Of a DNA stretch of 64,000 bases, positions 32,648-41,274 are shown piece after piece. The notes below the pieces were generated by a model that saw only the letters and a list, made by a program, of their open reading frames with translations, was not told the origin of the DNA and did not search any database. Origin of the DNA: SURF-43 sp964628985. Lineage in GTDB: Bacteria; Chloroflexota; Dehalococcoidia; UBA2979. Location of the stretch: contig CAZVNJ010000007.1 of NCBI GenBank assembly GCA_964628985.1, positions 22,821 to 86,820 of the forward strand. The letters run 5' to 3'. Positions within the stretch are counted from its first letter, which is position 1; each line of letters starts with the position of its first letter. Made by a program: the position numbers and the translations under genes.

Positions 32648-33892
32648 GTGACCCGTCTTCGGTCCCATGCTCGTGGGCGAGCCGCCTGGCATTCGTTCCT
32701 CGGCCGGGACGACGGACAGGTCATCTTCATGGTCCCTCTTCTGATGACCGTCTTCCTGACCTTCGGGATCGCGGTGTTCGATGTCGGTCTCACCATGGTC
32801 CAACGACGGAACTACCAGAACGACGTTGACAAAGCCGCCCTGGCGTCCGTCGTCGCGATGTACGAGGAGAGCGGGGATCCGGTCGCCGTTGGCCGGGACT
32901 GGCTCGAGCGAAATCAGTTCGATACGTCTGATACGTCCACCTGGGACGTGACGGTCCTCGATCCAGAGCGAGTGCGAGTCTGGGTGCAGACGGGGAAGCC
33001 CCCGTTCTGGTCTGGCCTGATCGGTGCGGACTGGAACGTCGGCGCCTACGCGATCGCTCGCGCCCGGGTCGTACCCCTGCGGTACGCGCTGATGGCGATG
33101 GACCCGAGCAACTGCAGCCGCCTCACACTCAGCGGACAGTCCAACGTGAGTATCACGGGTGGCGGAGGCACATTTACGAATTCCAGCGACACCTGCGGGA
33201 GCGGTGCCCTCCGTGCCAGTGGTGGAGGCTCCCTCCAGGCAGCTAGAAATGACGTGGTGGGGAGCTGGGGCACGGGCGGGGGGAGCTCGATCACGACGAC
33301 CCCGAACCAGGGCGTCGCCCCACGCATGGATCCCTTCCGCACCCTGGACCCGCCTCCGATCCCTGCGACATGCGGCAATCCCAGCGCCCCAGTGCTCGCC
33401 CCGGGCTGCTGGAAGCAGAAACTGACCGTGACCAACAACGGCCAGGTGGTGACCCTGCAGTCAGGCGTCCACGTGTTCATGAACGGGATCACGGTGTCCG
33501 CTGGCAGCCTGGTGAGCGATGGGCCAGTCTTGATTTACGCGACCTGTGATCCCTCCCCTTGCAATGGCTCGAAGGTGGACATCTCGATCACGGGAGGGCA
33601 GAACACCCTCACTGGACATCCCGACTATCGCAACATCGTCATCTGGGTCGATCGCACGGCGGGGTCTAACAGCAGCGTGAAGCTCGCGGGGCAGGGCAAC
33701 AACGGGATCTCGGGCTCGATCTACAACATCAACAGTGATGTGAGCCTCAGCGGAGGTTCATCCGGAACGTCGACCACGCTCAACATCTCTGTCGTGGCAA
33801 ACACGATCGGGCTGTCGGGACAGGGGAACATCGAACTTCCGTGGAACCCGCTCACTGCACCTTCTGAGATCCAGGCCGAACTCGTCGAGTAG
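32648..33892 (+). CDS. TadG-like pilus-assembly protein
   Basis: About 414 residues. GTG start with GGAGGAGG eight bases upstream; a large in-frame extension to 32513 has no such signal. DDGQVIFMVPLLMTVFLTFGIAVFDVG has the Gly-Gln cleavage context and hydrophobic helix of TadE/G-type pseudopilins, followed by NYQNDVDKAALAS typical of TadG. The rest is Gly/Ser/Thr/Asn-rich with repeating SITGGGGTF, LSGQSNVS and LSGGSSGTS segments that look like a secreted beta-rich (possibly beta-helical) domain. A strong terminator follows before the pilin gene. Confidence 0.75.
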   Translation: MTRLRSHARGRAAWHSFLGRDDGQVIFMVPLLMTVFLTFGIAVFDVGLTMVQRRNYQNDVDKAALASVVAMYEESGDPVAVGRDWLERNQFDTSDTSTWDVTVLDPERVRVWVQTGKPPFWSGLIGADWNVGAYAIARARVVPLRYALMAMDPSNCSRLTLSGQSNVSITGGGGTFTNSSDTCGSGALRASGGGSLQAARNDVVGSWGTGGGSSITTTPNQGVAPRMDPFRTLDPPPIPATCGNPSAPVLAPGCWKQKLTVTNNGQVVTLQSGVHVFMNGITVSAGSLVSDGPVLIYATCDPSPCNGSKVDISITGGQNTLTGHPDYRNIVIWVDRTAGSNSSVKLAGQGNNGISGSIYNINSDVSLSGGSSGTSTTLNISVVANTIGLSGQGNIELPWNPLTAPSEIQAELVE

Positions 33893-33917
33893 TCGTCCCA
33901 TTGGGCCGCCGGGCTTC

Positions 33918-33948
33918 GACTGCGCGCCGTGAGGCGCGCAGTCCTTTG
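33918..33948 (+). terminator. Terminator between TadG-like and pilin genes
   Basis: GACTGCGCGCC-GTGA-GGCGCGCAGTC followed by CTTTG: a perfect 11-base-pair stem with a four-base loop, 25 bases after the stop. Confidence 0.85.
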
Positions 33949-34246
33949 TCGTGCAGGGCCGTCAGTGGTCGACACGGTGGACCGGCGGAGTTCCGACGAT
34001 GCACGACAAAGCAATGACATTTTCTTACGTGCTCCGAACGTCCCGGTTTCTAGATTGCTGGTCACGAACCCGTGGAAGACGAAGGTCACGAGACCAGGAC
34101 GGAGCGGCGATCGGACGGATGTACTCACCTGGTGCCGCCGCCCCCACCGGTGATGGGGTCGGGCTTCCGGCATGACCTCAACTGCCTCCGCCTACTTCCT
34201 CTGGCGCCAGCACCGAGGGCGTCACAACCAACGCAAGAGGTAACTC
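33949..34246. other. Intergenic region before the Flp pilin gene
   Basis: Together with the terminator this is 354 bases without a gene. It must contain the pilin promoter, but I find no convincing -35/-10 pair and no riboswitch consensus (in particular no c-di-GMP-I motif). AGAGGT ahead of 34247 is the pilin ribosome-binding site. Confidence 0.5.
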
Positions 34247-34444
34247 ATGATCCGCATGCTCGTTGACTACACCCGCCACTACCTCGGCCGCCAGGACGAG
34301 GGCCAGGGGACGGTCGAATACACGATCCTCTCTGGAGTCGCCGTGCTCGGTCTTGTGATCGCGTTCGACGTCCTCAACGTGGGCGCCACCCTGGCGACGT
34401 GGCTCTCTGAGGCGATCGACGGCGTCACGGCGTCAAGCAACTGA
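34247..34444 (+). CDS. Flp-type pilin
   Basis: 65 residues. Leader of 19 residues, then the processing site DEG|QGTVEYTILSG with Glu at +5 and Tyr at +6, the hallmark of Flp pilins, and one hydrophobic helix (ILSGVAVLGLVIAFDVLNVGA). Cleaved by the prepilin peptidase encoded at 40690-41220 and assembled by the Tad machine into thin adhesive pili. It is separated from the genes before by a strong terminator, so it can be expressed at a higher level. Confidence 0.9.
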   Translation: MIRMLVDYTRHYLGRQDEGQGTVEYTILSGVAVLGLVIAFDVLNVGATLATWLSEAIDGVTASSN

Positions 34445-34518
34445 ATGATGGCTCAGCCTGCATGGCCCCGATGGCGGGCGTCGCGCAGGCTGAGACTGGG
34501 TCCGGAGGGAGGAGGGGC

Positions 34519-34986
34519 ATGATGCGTGCACTCGTCGGCGAGCGCGGGCAAGCAGTCATTGAGACCACGTTCATGCTCCCCTTCCTCTTCATGTTGTTGA
34601 TGGCTATGGGCGAGTTCGGACTGGGCTTCTACACCGCTGTCACCGTCAATAACGCTGCGTCGGAGGCTGCCCGGTTCGCCTCGGTTGGGAACCTGCCTGG
34701 TTGTGCCTCCACCCAGATCCAGGGCCGCGCAGTCGCCATTAGTTCCAGCCGGCTGCAATGCGGCGAGGTGGCCGTGAACTATCCGGACGCCAACACGCAG
34801 CGAGGCTCTGCCGTCGTCGTCCGTATCGCCCATACCTACACAGCGCTCACACCGTTCCCGGGGCTGATTGACTTTGTGACCGGTGGCGCGTGGGGCTTCC
34901 AACAGTGGCCGATCACCGCCTGTTCCGAGGCGCGACTCGAAAGCGACGTCGTCGTCCCGAGCCCGGTGACCGGAAGTGGATGCTGA
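34519..34986 (+). CDS. TadE-like pseudopilin
   Basis: 155 residues. GGAGGAGGGG just before the ATG. ERG|QAVIETTFMLPFLFMLLMAMGEF has the pseudopilin cleavage site with Glu at +5 and the TadE domain (FYTAVTVNNAASEAARFAS). Five Cys in the exported part (for example LPGCAS, RLQCGE, ITACSE) could form disulphides. Minor pilus component or assembly factor. Confidence 0.85.
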   Translation: MMRALVGERGQAVIETTFMLPFLFMLLMAMGEFGLGFYTAVTVNNAASEAARFASVGNLPGCASTQIQGRAVAISSSRLQCGEVAVNYPDANTQRGSAVVVRIAHTYTALTPFPGLIDFVTGGAWGFQQWPITACSEARLESDVVVPSPVTGSGC

Positions 34987-35049
34987 TCCGAATCGACGAC
35001 GCGCAACTCGGCGCGGCTGACCCCTGCAAGCGAACGAGGAGTTCACCTG

Positions 35050-35925
35050 ATGTCACAGACCAAGACCAGAGTCCGCGGGAGGGCCGGAAACGGGCTCATG
35101 CTCACGTCAGTGCTGCTCGGGTTCATCACCGCAGGCCTGGCCTTCGGATGGTTGAACCAGGTCCGTTCGGAGGAGCGAGGTGCTGCGGCACACGCCGCCG
35201 GGGCCACGAAGCCGGTGCTGGTCGCGCAGCAGGACATCGCGGCAGGCACGCGCCTCACCGCATCCATGTTCAAGCGGCAGGACGTCCCTGAGTCGCTGGT
35301 GCTGAGCGGCGCACTGACGAGTGACGGCGAGGTCGCCGGACGAGTGACGCTCTACCCGATCGCTCAAGGCGAACAGCTGCTGGCGGTCCGGTTGGTCGGG
35401 GCCTCTGAACCGAGTCGGAATGGACTTGCATACTCCGTCCCCGACGGGATGCGTGCGGTCTCGATGCCGGTCAGCGAGGTCTCAGCGGCCGGTGGACTCA
35501 TCGTCCCCGGAGACCGCGTCGACATCATCGTGTCCACCGAGTACGGGAGTCTCTTCGGCCCGTTTGACCAGGTCGCGAAGCGGGTGGATGGATACGACCC
35601 GCGCACTCACAAGGTGGTCGTCACCGCCCTGCAGGATGTCCTCGTCCTTGCGGTGGGCCAGACCATCACGCCCGCCCAGACGGAGGAACGAGACGTCGCC
35701 ACGCTGCGCTCAGACGATGCCAGCCCGCAGCCGAAGGCCACATCGGTCACCGTCGCGGTAACGCCCGATGACGCCCAGGCGATCTTCATGGCGATCAAGT
35801 CTGGATCGATCGGGCTGGCGCTCCGCCCGTACGGCGACACCGGCCGTGCGTCCGTTCAACCAGCGCTCAGCCTGCCCTCACGGCAGACGGCCTCCGCGAG
35901 TGCCGTCCCCGTCACCGGCCGATAG
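35050..35925 (+). CDS. cpaB: Flp pilus assembly protein CpaB/RcpC
   Basis: 291 residues. N-terminal membrane helix (GLMLTSVLLGFITAGLAFGWL), then the SAF domain KPVLVAQQDIAAGTRLTASMFKRQDVPE and the RcpC domain with SVPDGMRAVSMPVSEVSAAGGLIVPGDRVDIIVS. In Tad systems it is a periplasmic/cell-surface channel component. First of the co-directional assembly block cpaB-cpaE-cpaF-tadB-tadC. Confidence 0.92.
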   Translation: MSQTKTRVRGRAGNGLMLTSVLLGFITAGLAFGWLNQVRSEERGAAAHAAGATKPVLVAQQDIAAGTRLTASMFKRQDVPESLVLSGALTSDGEVAGRVTLYPIAQGEQLLAVRLVGASEPSRNGLAYSVPDGMRAVSMPVSEVSAAGGLIVPGDRVDIIVSTEYGSLFGPFDQVAKRVDGYDPRTHKVVVTALQDVLVLAVGQTITPAQTEERDVATLRSDDASPQPKATSVTVAVTPDDAQAIFMAIKSGSIGLALRPYGDTGRASVQPALSLPSRQTASASAVPVTGR

Positions 35926-35934
35926 GGGTCCCGC

Positions 35935-37146
35935 ATGGCGCAGTTGTCTGCATTGATCGTCGACCCGAACCCAGAGGCACGCCTCGATGTTGGCCGAAGC
36001 CTGGAGCACGTGGGCGTCCTGGTCATCGGCGAGGCGGCGTACGGAACAGAAGCCACTGTCCTGGCGACGGAGCGCCGCCCGACGGTCGTGCTGCTGGCGC
36101 TCGATGACCCACCGGTCCGAGGCCTGGCGACGCTGGAAGCGCTGCAGTTGCTGCAGCCTGACCTCCCGGTCCTGGTGTACTCCCGGTCGAGCAATTCGAA
36201 TCTCATGCGCCAGGCGATGCGGGGCGGCGCCCGTGACTACCTGGAGGCACCGATCCGTGCCGACGATCTGCGGGATGCGATCGAGACGGCGCTGATGCAG
36301 GGGGAACAGCGTCAGATCGGGCGATGGGCCCCGGACGCACTGTCCCTGGCGGGCGGGACCATCATCACCATCGCAGGTGCGAAGGGTGGCATCGGAAAGA
36401 CCACACTTGCCACGAACCTCGCCATCGCACTCCGCCAGATCACCGGGCAGGAAGTGGCACTGGTCGATACGGACGCCCAGTTTGGCGACGTGGCGGTCAT
36501 GCTGGACATGCAGGCGCGGCGAAGCATCGCGGACCTGGCCCGCAACGAGCACAGCGTTACCAGGGAAGTCGTCCGCAACTACCTCCAGCGTCATCCTTCC
36601 GGGATCGACGTGATGCTCGCGGCTGACGAACCGGACGACTGGCGGGCACTGACGCCAGAGCACCTCACCGGATTGCTGGGCTCTCTCGCGCAGACGCACG
36701 AATACGTCATCGTCGACACACCCGGCGTGATGAGCGAGGTGGTGGCCGTCGCCCTCCATGAGGCCGCGCTGGTGCTCCTACTCACCTCCCTCGACATGTC
36801 GAGCGTGAAGGACACCAAGACCGCGATGCGGATCCTCGACTCCTGGCACCTCGACCGGTCGCTGGTGCGCCTGGTGGTCAATGACAACACGCATGCCGCG
36901 GCAGTCTCTGCGGCCGACGTGGCGACCGCGACGGGCATTCCGGTCTCATATGTGATCCCGCATGACCCGGGAGTCGGCCTGTCTGTACAGACCGGAACTC
37001 CGATCCTGGGATCAGCCCCCAACGGGCGGTACGCACGAGGGGTCCTGCAGATCGCGCAAGAGATTTCCGGGGTCGCGCCACGAGAGCGACGGTCGAAGAT
37101 ACGGATGCCCTTCATCGGGCGGTACGCAATGGGGGTGACGAGATGA
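35935..37146 (+). CDS. cpaE: Pilus assembly ATPase CpaE/TadZ (MinD/ParA-like)
   Basis: 403 residues. N-terminal atypical receiver (ALIVDPNPEARLDVGRSLE; the phospho-acceptor site reads VVLLALDDPP, lacking the canonical Asp), followed by a deviant Walker A MinD-type ATPase (GAKGGIGKTTLATNLAIAL, LVDTDAQFGDVAVML, YVIVDTPGVM). TadZ/CpaE localises the Tad machine at the pole or membrane. It starts 9 bases after cpaB and overlaps cpaF by 4 bases (ATGA). Confidence 0.92.
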   Translation: MAQLSALIVDPNPEARLDVGRSLEHVGVLVIGEAAYGTEATVLATERRPTVVLLALDDPPVRGLATLEALQLLQPDLPVLVYSRSSNSNLMRQAMRGGARDYLEAPIRADDLRDAIETALMQGEQRQIGRWAPDALSLAGGTIITIAGAKGGIGKTTLATNLAIALRQITGQEVALVDTDAQFGDVAVMLDMQARRSIADLARNEHSVTREVVRNYLQRHPSGIDVMLAADEPDDWRALTPEHLTGLLGSLAQTHEYVIVDTPGVMSEVVAVALHEAALVLLLTSLDMSSVKDTKTAMRILDSWHLDRSLVRLVVNDNTHAAAVSAADVATATGIPVSYVIPHDPGVGLSVQTGTPILGSAPNGRYARGVLQIAQEISGVAPRERRSKIRMPFIGRYAMGVTR

Positions 37147-38465
37147 CCACCACAGACAACCGGCCCCATCTTCGGCCGGTCGCACGGGCGAACGAGTCCC
37201 AACATGAACTGGTGCATCGGGTGCATGAGCGGATCATCCAGCGCCTGGACGTCCGTGCGCTCGATCACATCGCGCCGGAGGAGTCGCGCCGCCAGGTCGA
37301 ACTCGCGGCCTTAGCGATCATCAGCGAGATGGCCCCGACGCTCGCCGTGGTCACCCGGCAGACCATTACCGAGGGAGTGACGCACGAGGTCCTGGGCTTC
37401 GGCCCCATCCAGCCGCTCCTGGATGACCCGGAGGTCAGCGAGGTAATGGTCAACAGCCCGGAGGCGGTCTACTACGAGAAGGCGGGTGTGCTCCATGCGT
37501 CGACTGTCACGTTCCGGGACGTCGACCATATTCGGCGCATCGCGGACCGGATCGTCGCTCCGCTTGGACGTCGTCTGGACGAGACGGCGCCCATGGTGGA
37601 TGCCCGGCTCCCCAATGGCTCCCGGGTGAACATCGTTGTCCCTCCCATCGCCGTGCACAGCCCGATGATCACGATCCGGAAGTTTCGCACCGACCGGTTC
37701 GATGTCGACGACCTGATCCGGATCGGGACGCTCAGCACGCAGGTCGCGGGGTTCCTGCGTGCGGCTGTGGTGTCGAAGGTCAACGTTGTGATCTCCGGGG
37801 GGACCGGCTCAGGGAAGACCACGCTTCTCAACGCGCTCTCCGCCTTCATCCCGCGTCAGGAACGAGTGGTCACCGTTGAGGACCCGCTGGAGCTCCAACT
37901 GCGCCAGCCGCATGTGTTGAGCCTCGAGGCGAAGCCGCCTACGGGCGAGTCCGCCCGCGAGTTCTCTCAGCGCGACCTCGTTCGTAACGCGCTGCGCATG
38001 CGGCCGGACCGGATCCTCGTCGGCGAGGTCCGGGGTGTCGAGGCATTCGACATGCTGCAGGCCATGAACACCGGACACGAGGGCTCTCTCACCACGGTGC
38101 ATGCCAACTCGCCCCGTGACGCGCTCTCTCGGATCGAGAACATGGTCATGATGGCGGGCCTCGCCCTGCCGGAGCGTGCCATTCGCGAGCAGATGGGGTC
38201 CGCCCTGCACCTGATCGTGCAGATCAGCAGGATGCAGGACGGCCAGCGGCGGGTGACGCATGTCACTGAGGTCTCCGGGCTCGAGGGCGACGTGGTCACA
38301 CTCCAGGACATCTACCGGTTCGAGGGGCAGCGGCTGTCGCCCTCAGGCACGGTGGAAGGACAACTGGCGCCGACGGGGATCCGTCCGGCATTCGCGGAAA
38401 AGTTCGCCCGCTCCGGCATCTCAGAAGCGTGGAACGGACCCGCAGAACGGATGAGGCTGCCATGA
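37143..38465 (+). CDS. cpaF: Pilus secretion ATPase CpaF/TadA
   Basis: 440 residues. GspE/PilT-type hexameric ATPase that powers Flp pilus extension: EVLGFGPIQPLLDDPEVSEVMVN, Walker A ISGGTGSGKTTLLNALSAF, VTVEDPLELQL, RPDRILVGEVRGVEAFDML and the His box TGHEGSLTTVHANS. Overlaps both neighbours by four bases. Confidence 0.95.
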   Translation: MTTTDNRPHLRPVARANESQHELVHRVHERIIQRLDVRALDHIAPEESRRQVELAALAIISEMAPTLAVVTRQTITEGVTHEVLGFGPIQPLLDDPEVSEVMVNSPEAVYYEKAGVLHASTVTFRDVDHIRRIADRIVAPLGRRLDETAPMVDARLPNGSRVNIVVPPIAVHSPMITIRKFRTDRFDVDDLIRIGTLSTQVAGFLRAAVVSKVNVVISGGTGSGKTTLLNALSAFIPRQERVVTVEDPLELQLRQPHVLSLEAKPPTGESAREFSQRDLVRNALRMRPDRILVGEVRGVEAFDMLQAMNTGHEGSLTTVHANSPRDALSRIENMVMMAGLALPERAIREQMGSALHLIVQISRMQDGQRRVTHVTEVSGLEGDVVTLQDIYRFEGQRLSPSGTVEGQLAPTGIRPAFAEKFARSGISEAWNGPAERMRLP

Positions 38466-39451
38466 CCCTGCCGATCATCGCCGCTGCGCTCGCGGGGCTT
38501 ACCGTCGCCGTCGGGCTCATGGGCCTCGCGCCCTACCTCCCGACTGCCCATGCCCGCACGCGCACGCGGATCGCCGCGCTGGCCGGTGAACCTTCGATGC
38601 CGTACGAGCGGCAGGCGCCGGCACTCGTGGACGATCGCATCTCCTCAGTCAGGGCCCTGGACGCCTTCCTGAGTGGGAAGTCATGGACCGTCCGCACCGC
38701 GTCCCGGCTCCAGGCGTCAGGGCTACCTCTGCGCGTCGGGGAGTACGCAGCGCTCCGCATGCTGTCGCTCGCCGGCGGCCTGGTCCTGGGCAGGATGTTG
38801 GCCGCAGCACTCTCAGAGGACGCCGCCGTGAGCGTCCTCATGCTCGCCGGCGGCGCGGTCCTTGGGTTAATGCTGCCGCCCTGGTACGTCAGTCGACGTG
38901 TCCGCCAGCGGCGCGCCGCCATCGAAGGACAACTGGTTGAGTTGTGCGAGGTGATGTCATCGATGCTGCAGAGCGGGTATGGCTATCTCCAGGCGCTGAC
39001 CGCCGTGGCCAATGAGCTCGAACGCCCCATGTCGGAAGAGGTCGGGCGCATGCTCGACCGGATCCGCCTGGGGGCGGAGGTGGACGAAGCGCTCGCTGAG
39101 CTGAACGAACGTCTGGAGAGTAGCGACTTCGAGTTGGTTGCCACCGCGATCTCCCTCCAGCGGACCAGCGGCGGGAACCTCGCGGAGATCCTGCGCGGCG
39201 TCGCCGAGACCGTCCGTGACCGGCTTGCCTTCAGGCGTGAGGTGTCGGCGCTGACGTCGAAGGAGCGCTATTCCGCGGTCGTCGTCGCCGGCTTCCCGGT
39301 GCTCTTGGTGGGGTTGCTCTGCATGATCACACCTGAGATCTACACCCGCCTGTTCACCGACGTGCTGGGCCGCGTCATCCTCGGAATCGCCCTGACGCTT
39401 GATTTCGCGGGCTACGTCATCGTCAAGCGCCTGACCGCACTGGAGGTCTAG
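38462..39451 (+). CDS. tadB: Tad pilus inner-membrane protein TadB
   Basis: 329 residues. Type II secretion F domain: helices at the N-terminus (IIAAALAGLTVAVGLMGLAPYL), the middle and the end (VVVAGFPVLLVGLLCMITP, ILGIALTLDFAGYVIV), with the cytoplasmic block VELCEVMSSMLQSGYGYLQAL and ISLQRTSGGNLAEIL. The ATG at 38462 overlaps the cpaF stop (ATGA); an in-frame start at 38429 inside cpaF was not used. Confidence 0.92.
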   Translation: MTLPIIAAALAGLTVAVGLMGLAPYLPTAHARTRTRIAALAGEPSMPYERQAPALVDDRISSVRALDAFLSGKSWTVRTASRLQASGLPLRVGEYAALRMLSLAGGLVLGRMLAAALSEDAAVSVLMLAGGAVLGLMLPPWYVSRRVRQRRAAIEGQLVELCEVMSSMLQSGYGYLQALTAVANELERPMSEEVGRMLDRIRLGAEVDEALAELNERLESSDFELVATAISLQRTSGGNLAEILRGVAETVRDRLAFRREVSALTSKERYSAVVVAGFPVLLVGLLCMITPEIYTRLFTDVLGRVILGIALTLDFAGYVIVKRLTALEV

Positions 39452-39453
39452 CA

Positions 39454-40353
39454 ATGGACCTGCTCCTACCGCTCCTCACCGGCCTGACTGTCACCTGCGC
39501 CTTGCTGGCGATATTCCGGAGCCATCACGAGACCGCCGTCGAACGCCGGATCGGACTGCTTTCCGAGACGGCGGTCGGCGACGCGCCCCTCGCCCAACCA
39601 TTCTCATCACGCGTCCTCCTCCCGGCACTCCGCCGGCTGGGGAGCATCTCGCCTGGGCCAGACCGCCTGGTCCAGGTTGTCCAGCGCCGGCTGGAGCAGG
39701 CCGGCAGGCCCGCGACCACGGCGCAATTCTTCGGCGTATGGCTGGCAGCGGGCGCGTTGCCACCGATGCTGTTCTTGGCTGCGGTGGTTGCCGGCGGCCG
39801 TGCACCGGATGCGCGCGTCGTGTTCGGGCTGGCTGGGCTGGCCGCGTTCGGCCTCTACGTCCCGTGGACGTGGCTCCGACGCCGGGCAGCGTCCCGGCGC
39901 AGGGCCGTGGCGCGTGCTCTCCCGGATGCGATCGACCTGCTCATCACCAACCTGGAAGCGGGCCTTGGCCTGCAGGCTGCGCTCCTCGCCGTGGCGGACC
40001 GTGCGCGTGGGCCCCTGGCGATCGAGTTCGGCCGTGTGGTCCGGGAAGTCAGCGTCGGCCGCCCGCGTGCCGAAGCCCTGTCGGAGATGGGCGCCCGCCT
40101 CGACATTCCGGAAGCGCGACTGTTCGCCCGGGCGATGACGCAGGCCGAGCAGACGGGCATCCCGATCGCCCGCGTGCTGCGCAACCACTCTCGCGAGATG
40201 CGGCAGCGACGCCAGCTCGCCGCGCGAGATCAGGCTGCCAAGATCCCGGTGAAGATGGTCGCCGCCACCGTCTTCTTCATGTTCCCCACACTCTTCATGC
40301 TGCTCCTTGGACCGGTGGTGCTGAATGTCATTGGCTTCTTCAAGCAGGCTTGA
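39454..40353 (+). CDS. tadC: Tad pilus inner-membrane protein TadC
   Basis: 299 residues, second T2SF-domain platform protein, partner of TadB. ALPDAIDLLITNLEAGLGLQAAL, FARAMTQAEQTGIPIARVL and the closing hydrophobic hairpin (MVAATVFFMFPTLFMLLLGPVVLNVIGFF). Starts two bases after tadB. Confidence 0.92.
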   Translation: MDLLLPLLTGLTVTCALLAIFRSHHETAVERRIGLLSETAVGDAPLAQPFSSRVLLPALRRLGSISPGPDRLVQVVQRRLEQAGRPATTAQFFGVWLAAGALPPMLFLAAVVAGGRAPDARVVFGLAGLAAFGLYVPWTWLRRRAASRRRAVARALPDAIDLLITNLEAGLGLQAALLAVADRARGPLAIEFGRVVREVSVGRPRAEALSEMGARLDIPEARLFARAMTQAEQTGIPIARVLRNHSREMRQRRQLAARDQAAKIPVKMVAATVFFMFPTLFMLLLGPVVLNVIGFFKQA

Positions 40354-40693
40354 TGGCCTCCGCCGCCTCGAACGGCCGGGCTCTTCGATCGTTGACATCG
40401 AGGTCGCACGAAACCCGTGGCAGCGGGCTCGTGGACTCCTCGGCAGGCGGTCGCTACCGCCGACCAGTGGGCTGCTGATCAAGGGGTGCTCGTCGGTCCA
40501 TACCTGTTTCATGAGGTTCCCGATCGACGTGGTGTACCTCGATCGCTCTCTGCATGTTGTGAAGATCGTGTCTGACCTGCGGCCGTGGCGCTTCAGCCTC
40601 GCCCGCGGGGCGGGCACTGTCCTCGAGTTGGCGGCTGGGGCTGCCGCCTTGCACGGCATCGCCGTAGGCGATCACCTGGGCGTGCCCGAATGA
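40325..40693 (+). CDS. DUF192 family protein
   Basis: About 122 residues: ARNPWQRARGLLGRRSLPP, GLLIKGCSSVHTCFMRFPIDVVYLDRSLHVVKI and the closing LELAAGAAALHGIAVGD are the DUF192 pattern. Function unknown; members often sit in Tad and other export loci. The ATG at 40325 overlaps tadC by 29 bases; a later start may be used. The stop overlaps the prepilin peptidase start (ATGA). Confidence 0.82.
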   Translation: MSLASSSRLDGLRRLERPGSSIVDIEVARNPWQRARGLLGRRSLPPTSGLLIKGCSSVHTCFMRFPIDVVYLDRSLHVVKIVSDLRPWRFSLARGAGTVLELAAGAAALHGIAVGDHLGVPE

Positions 40694-41220
40694 ACGGCCT
40701 CACGGCGAAAAGAGGGCTGGCTGGGGCTGCGGGCTTTGCCCTCGGTGTGGCTGGAGGGATGCTGCTCGACCGTGATGCCGGTGTCAGCCTCGTTTGTGGG
40801 ATCTTCGGGGCGATCATGACCGTGGCCGCGGCCATTGACCTCCAGGAGCGTCGGATTCCCAACCGCCTCACCTACCCCGGAGTAGTCGTGGCCCTGGCGC
40901 TCGCGATGGCCTACGGGCGCTCGACACTTGTCGACGCCGTACTCGGCACCGCGTTCGCCGGAGGGGTCATGCTTCTCTTCTTCGTGCTCGCTCGAGGGGG
41001 GTTAGGTCTCGGGGACGTGAAGTTCAGCGCGATGGTGGGAGCCGTCATTGGGGTGGCACAGGTCCCCACCTACCTCCTGATCGCCTCTGGACTCGGTGCC
41101 ATCGCTGGCGTCACCCTCCTGGCGATGGGACGAGATCGACGCGCCGGCATCGCGTACGGCCCGTTCCTCAGCGTGGGGGGGCTGGTCGTGCTGCTCACCG
41201 CCGGCCCCGTCGTGCTCTGA
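40690..41220 (+). CDS. Prepilin peptidase (A24 family)
   Basis: 176 residues, six hydrophobic segments. Aspartic protease motifs: the first Asp in AIDLQERRIPNRLTYPG and the second in the GLGLGDVKFSAM block (GxGD). The N-terminal methylation domain with CxxC is absent, as in CpaA-type minimal enzymes. Cleaves the leaders of the Flp pilin, TadE and TadG-like proteins encoded upstream. Last gene of the pilus locus. Confidence 0.9.
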   Translation: MNGLTAKRGLAGAAGFALGVAGGMLLDRDAGVSLVCGIFGAIMTVAAAIDLQERRIPNRLTYPGVVVALALAMAYGRSTLVDAVLGTAFAGGVMLLFFVLARGGLGLGDVKFSAMVGAVIGVAQVPTYLLIASGLGAIAGVTLLAMGRDRRAGIAYGPFLSVGGLVVLLTAGPVVL

Positions 41221-41274
41221 GCGGGAGCCTGCCGGCGACACACAGGCTATGGCGACACGTCGAGTGCACTCCCT

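Noticed and set aside
33949..34246. c-di-GMP riboswitch before the pilin gene
   Set aside because: The conserved GEMM-type blocks are not present.
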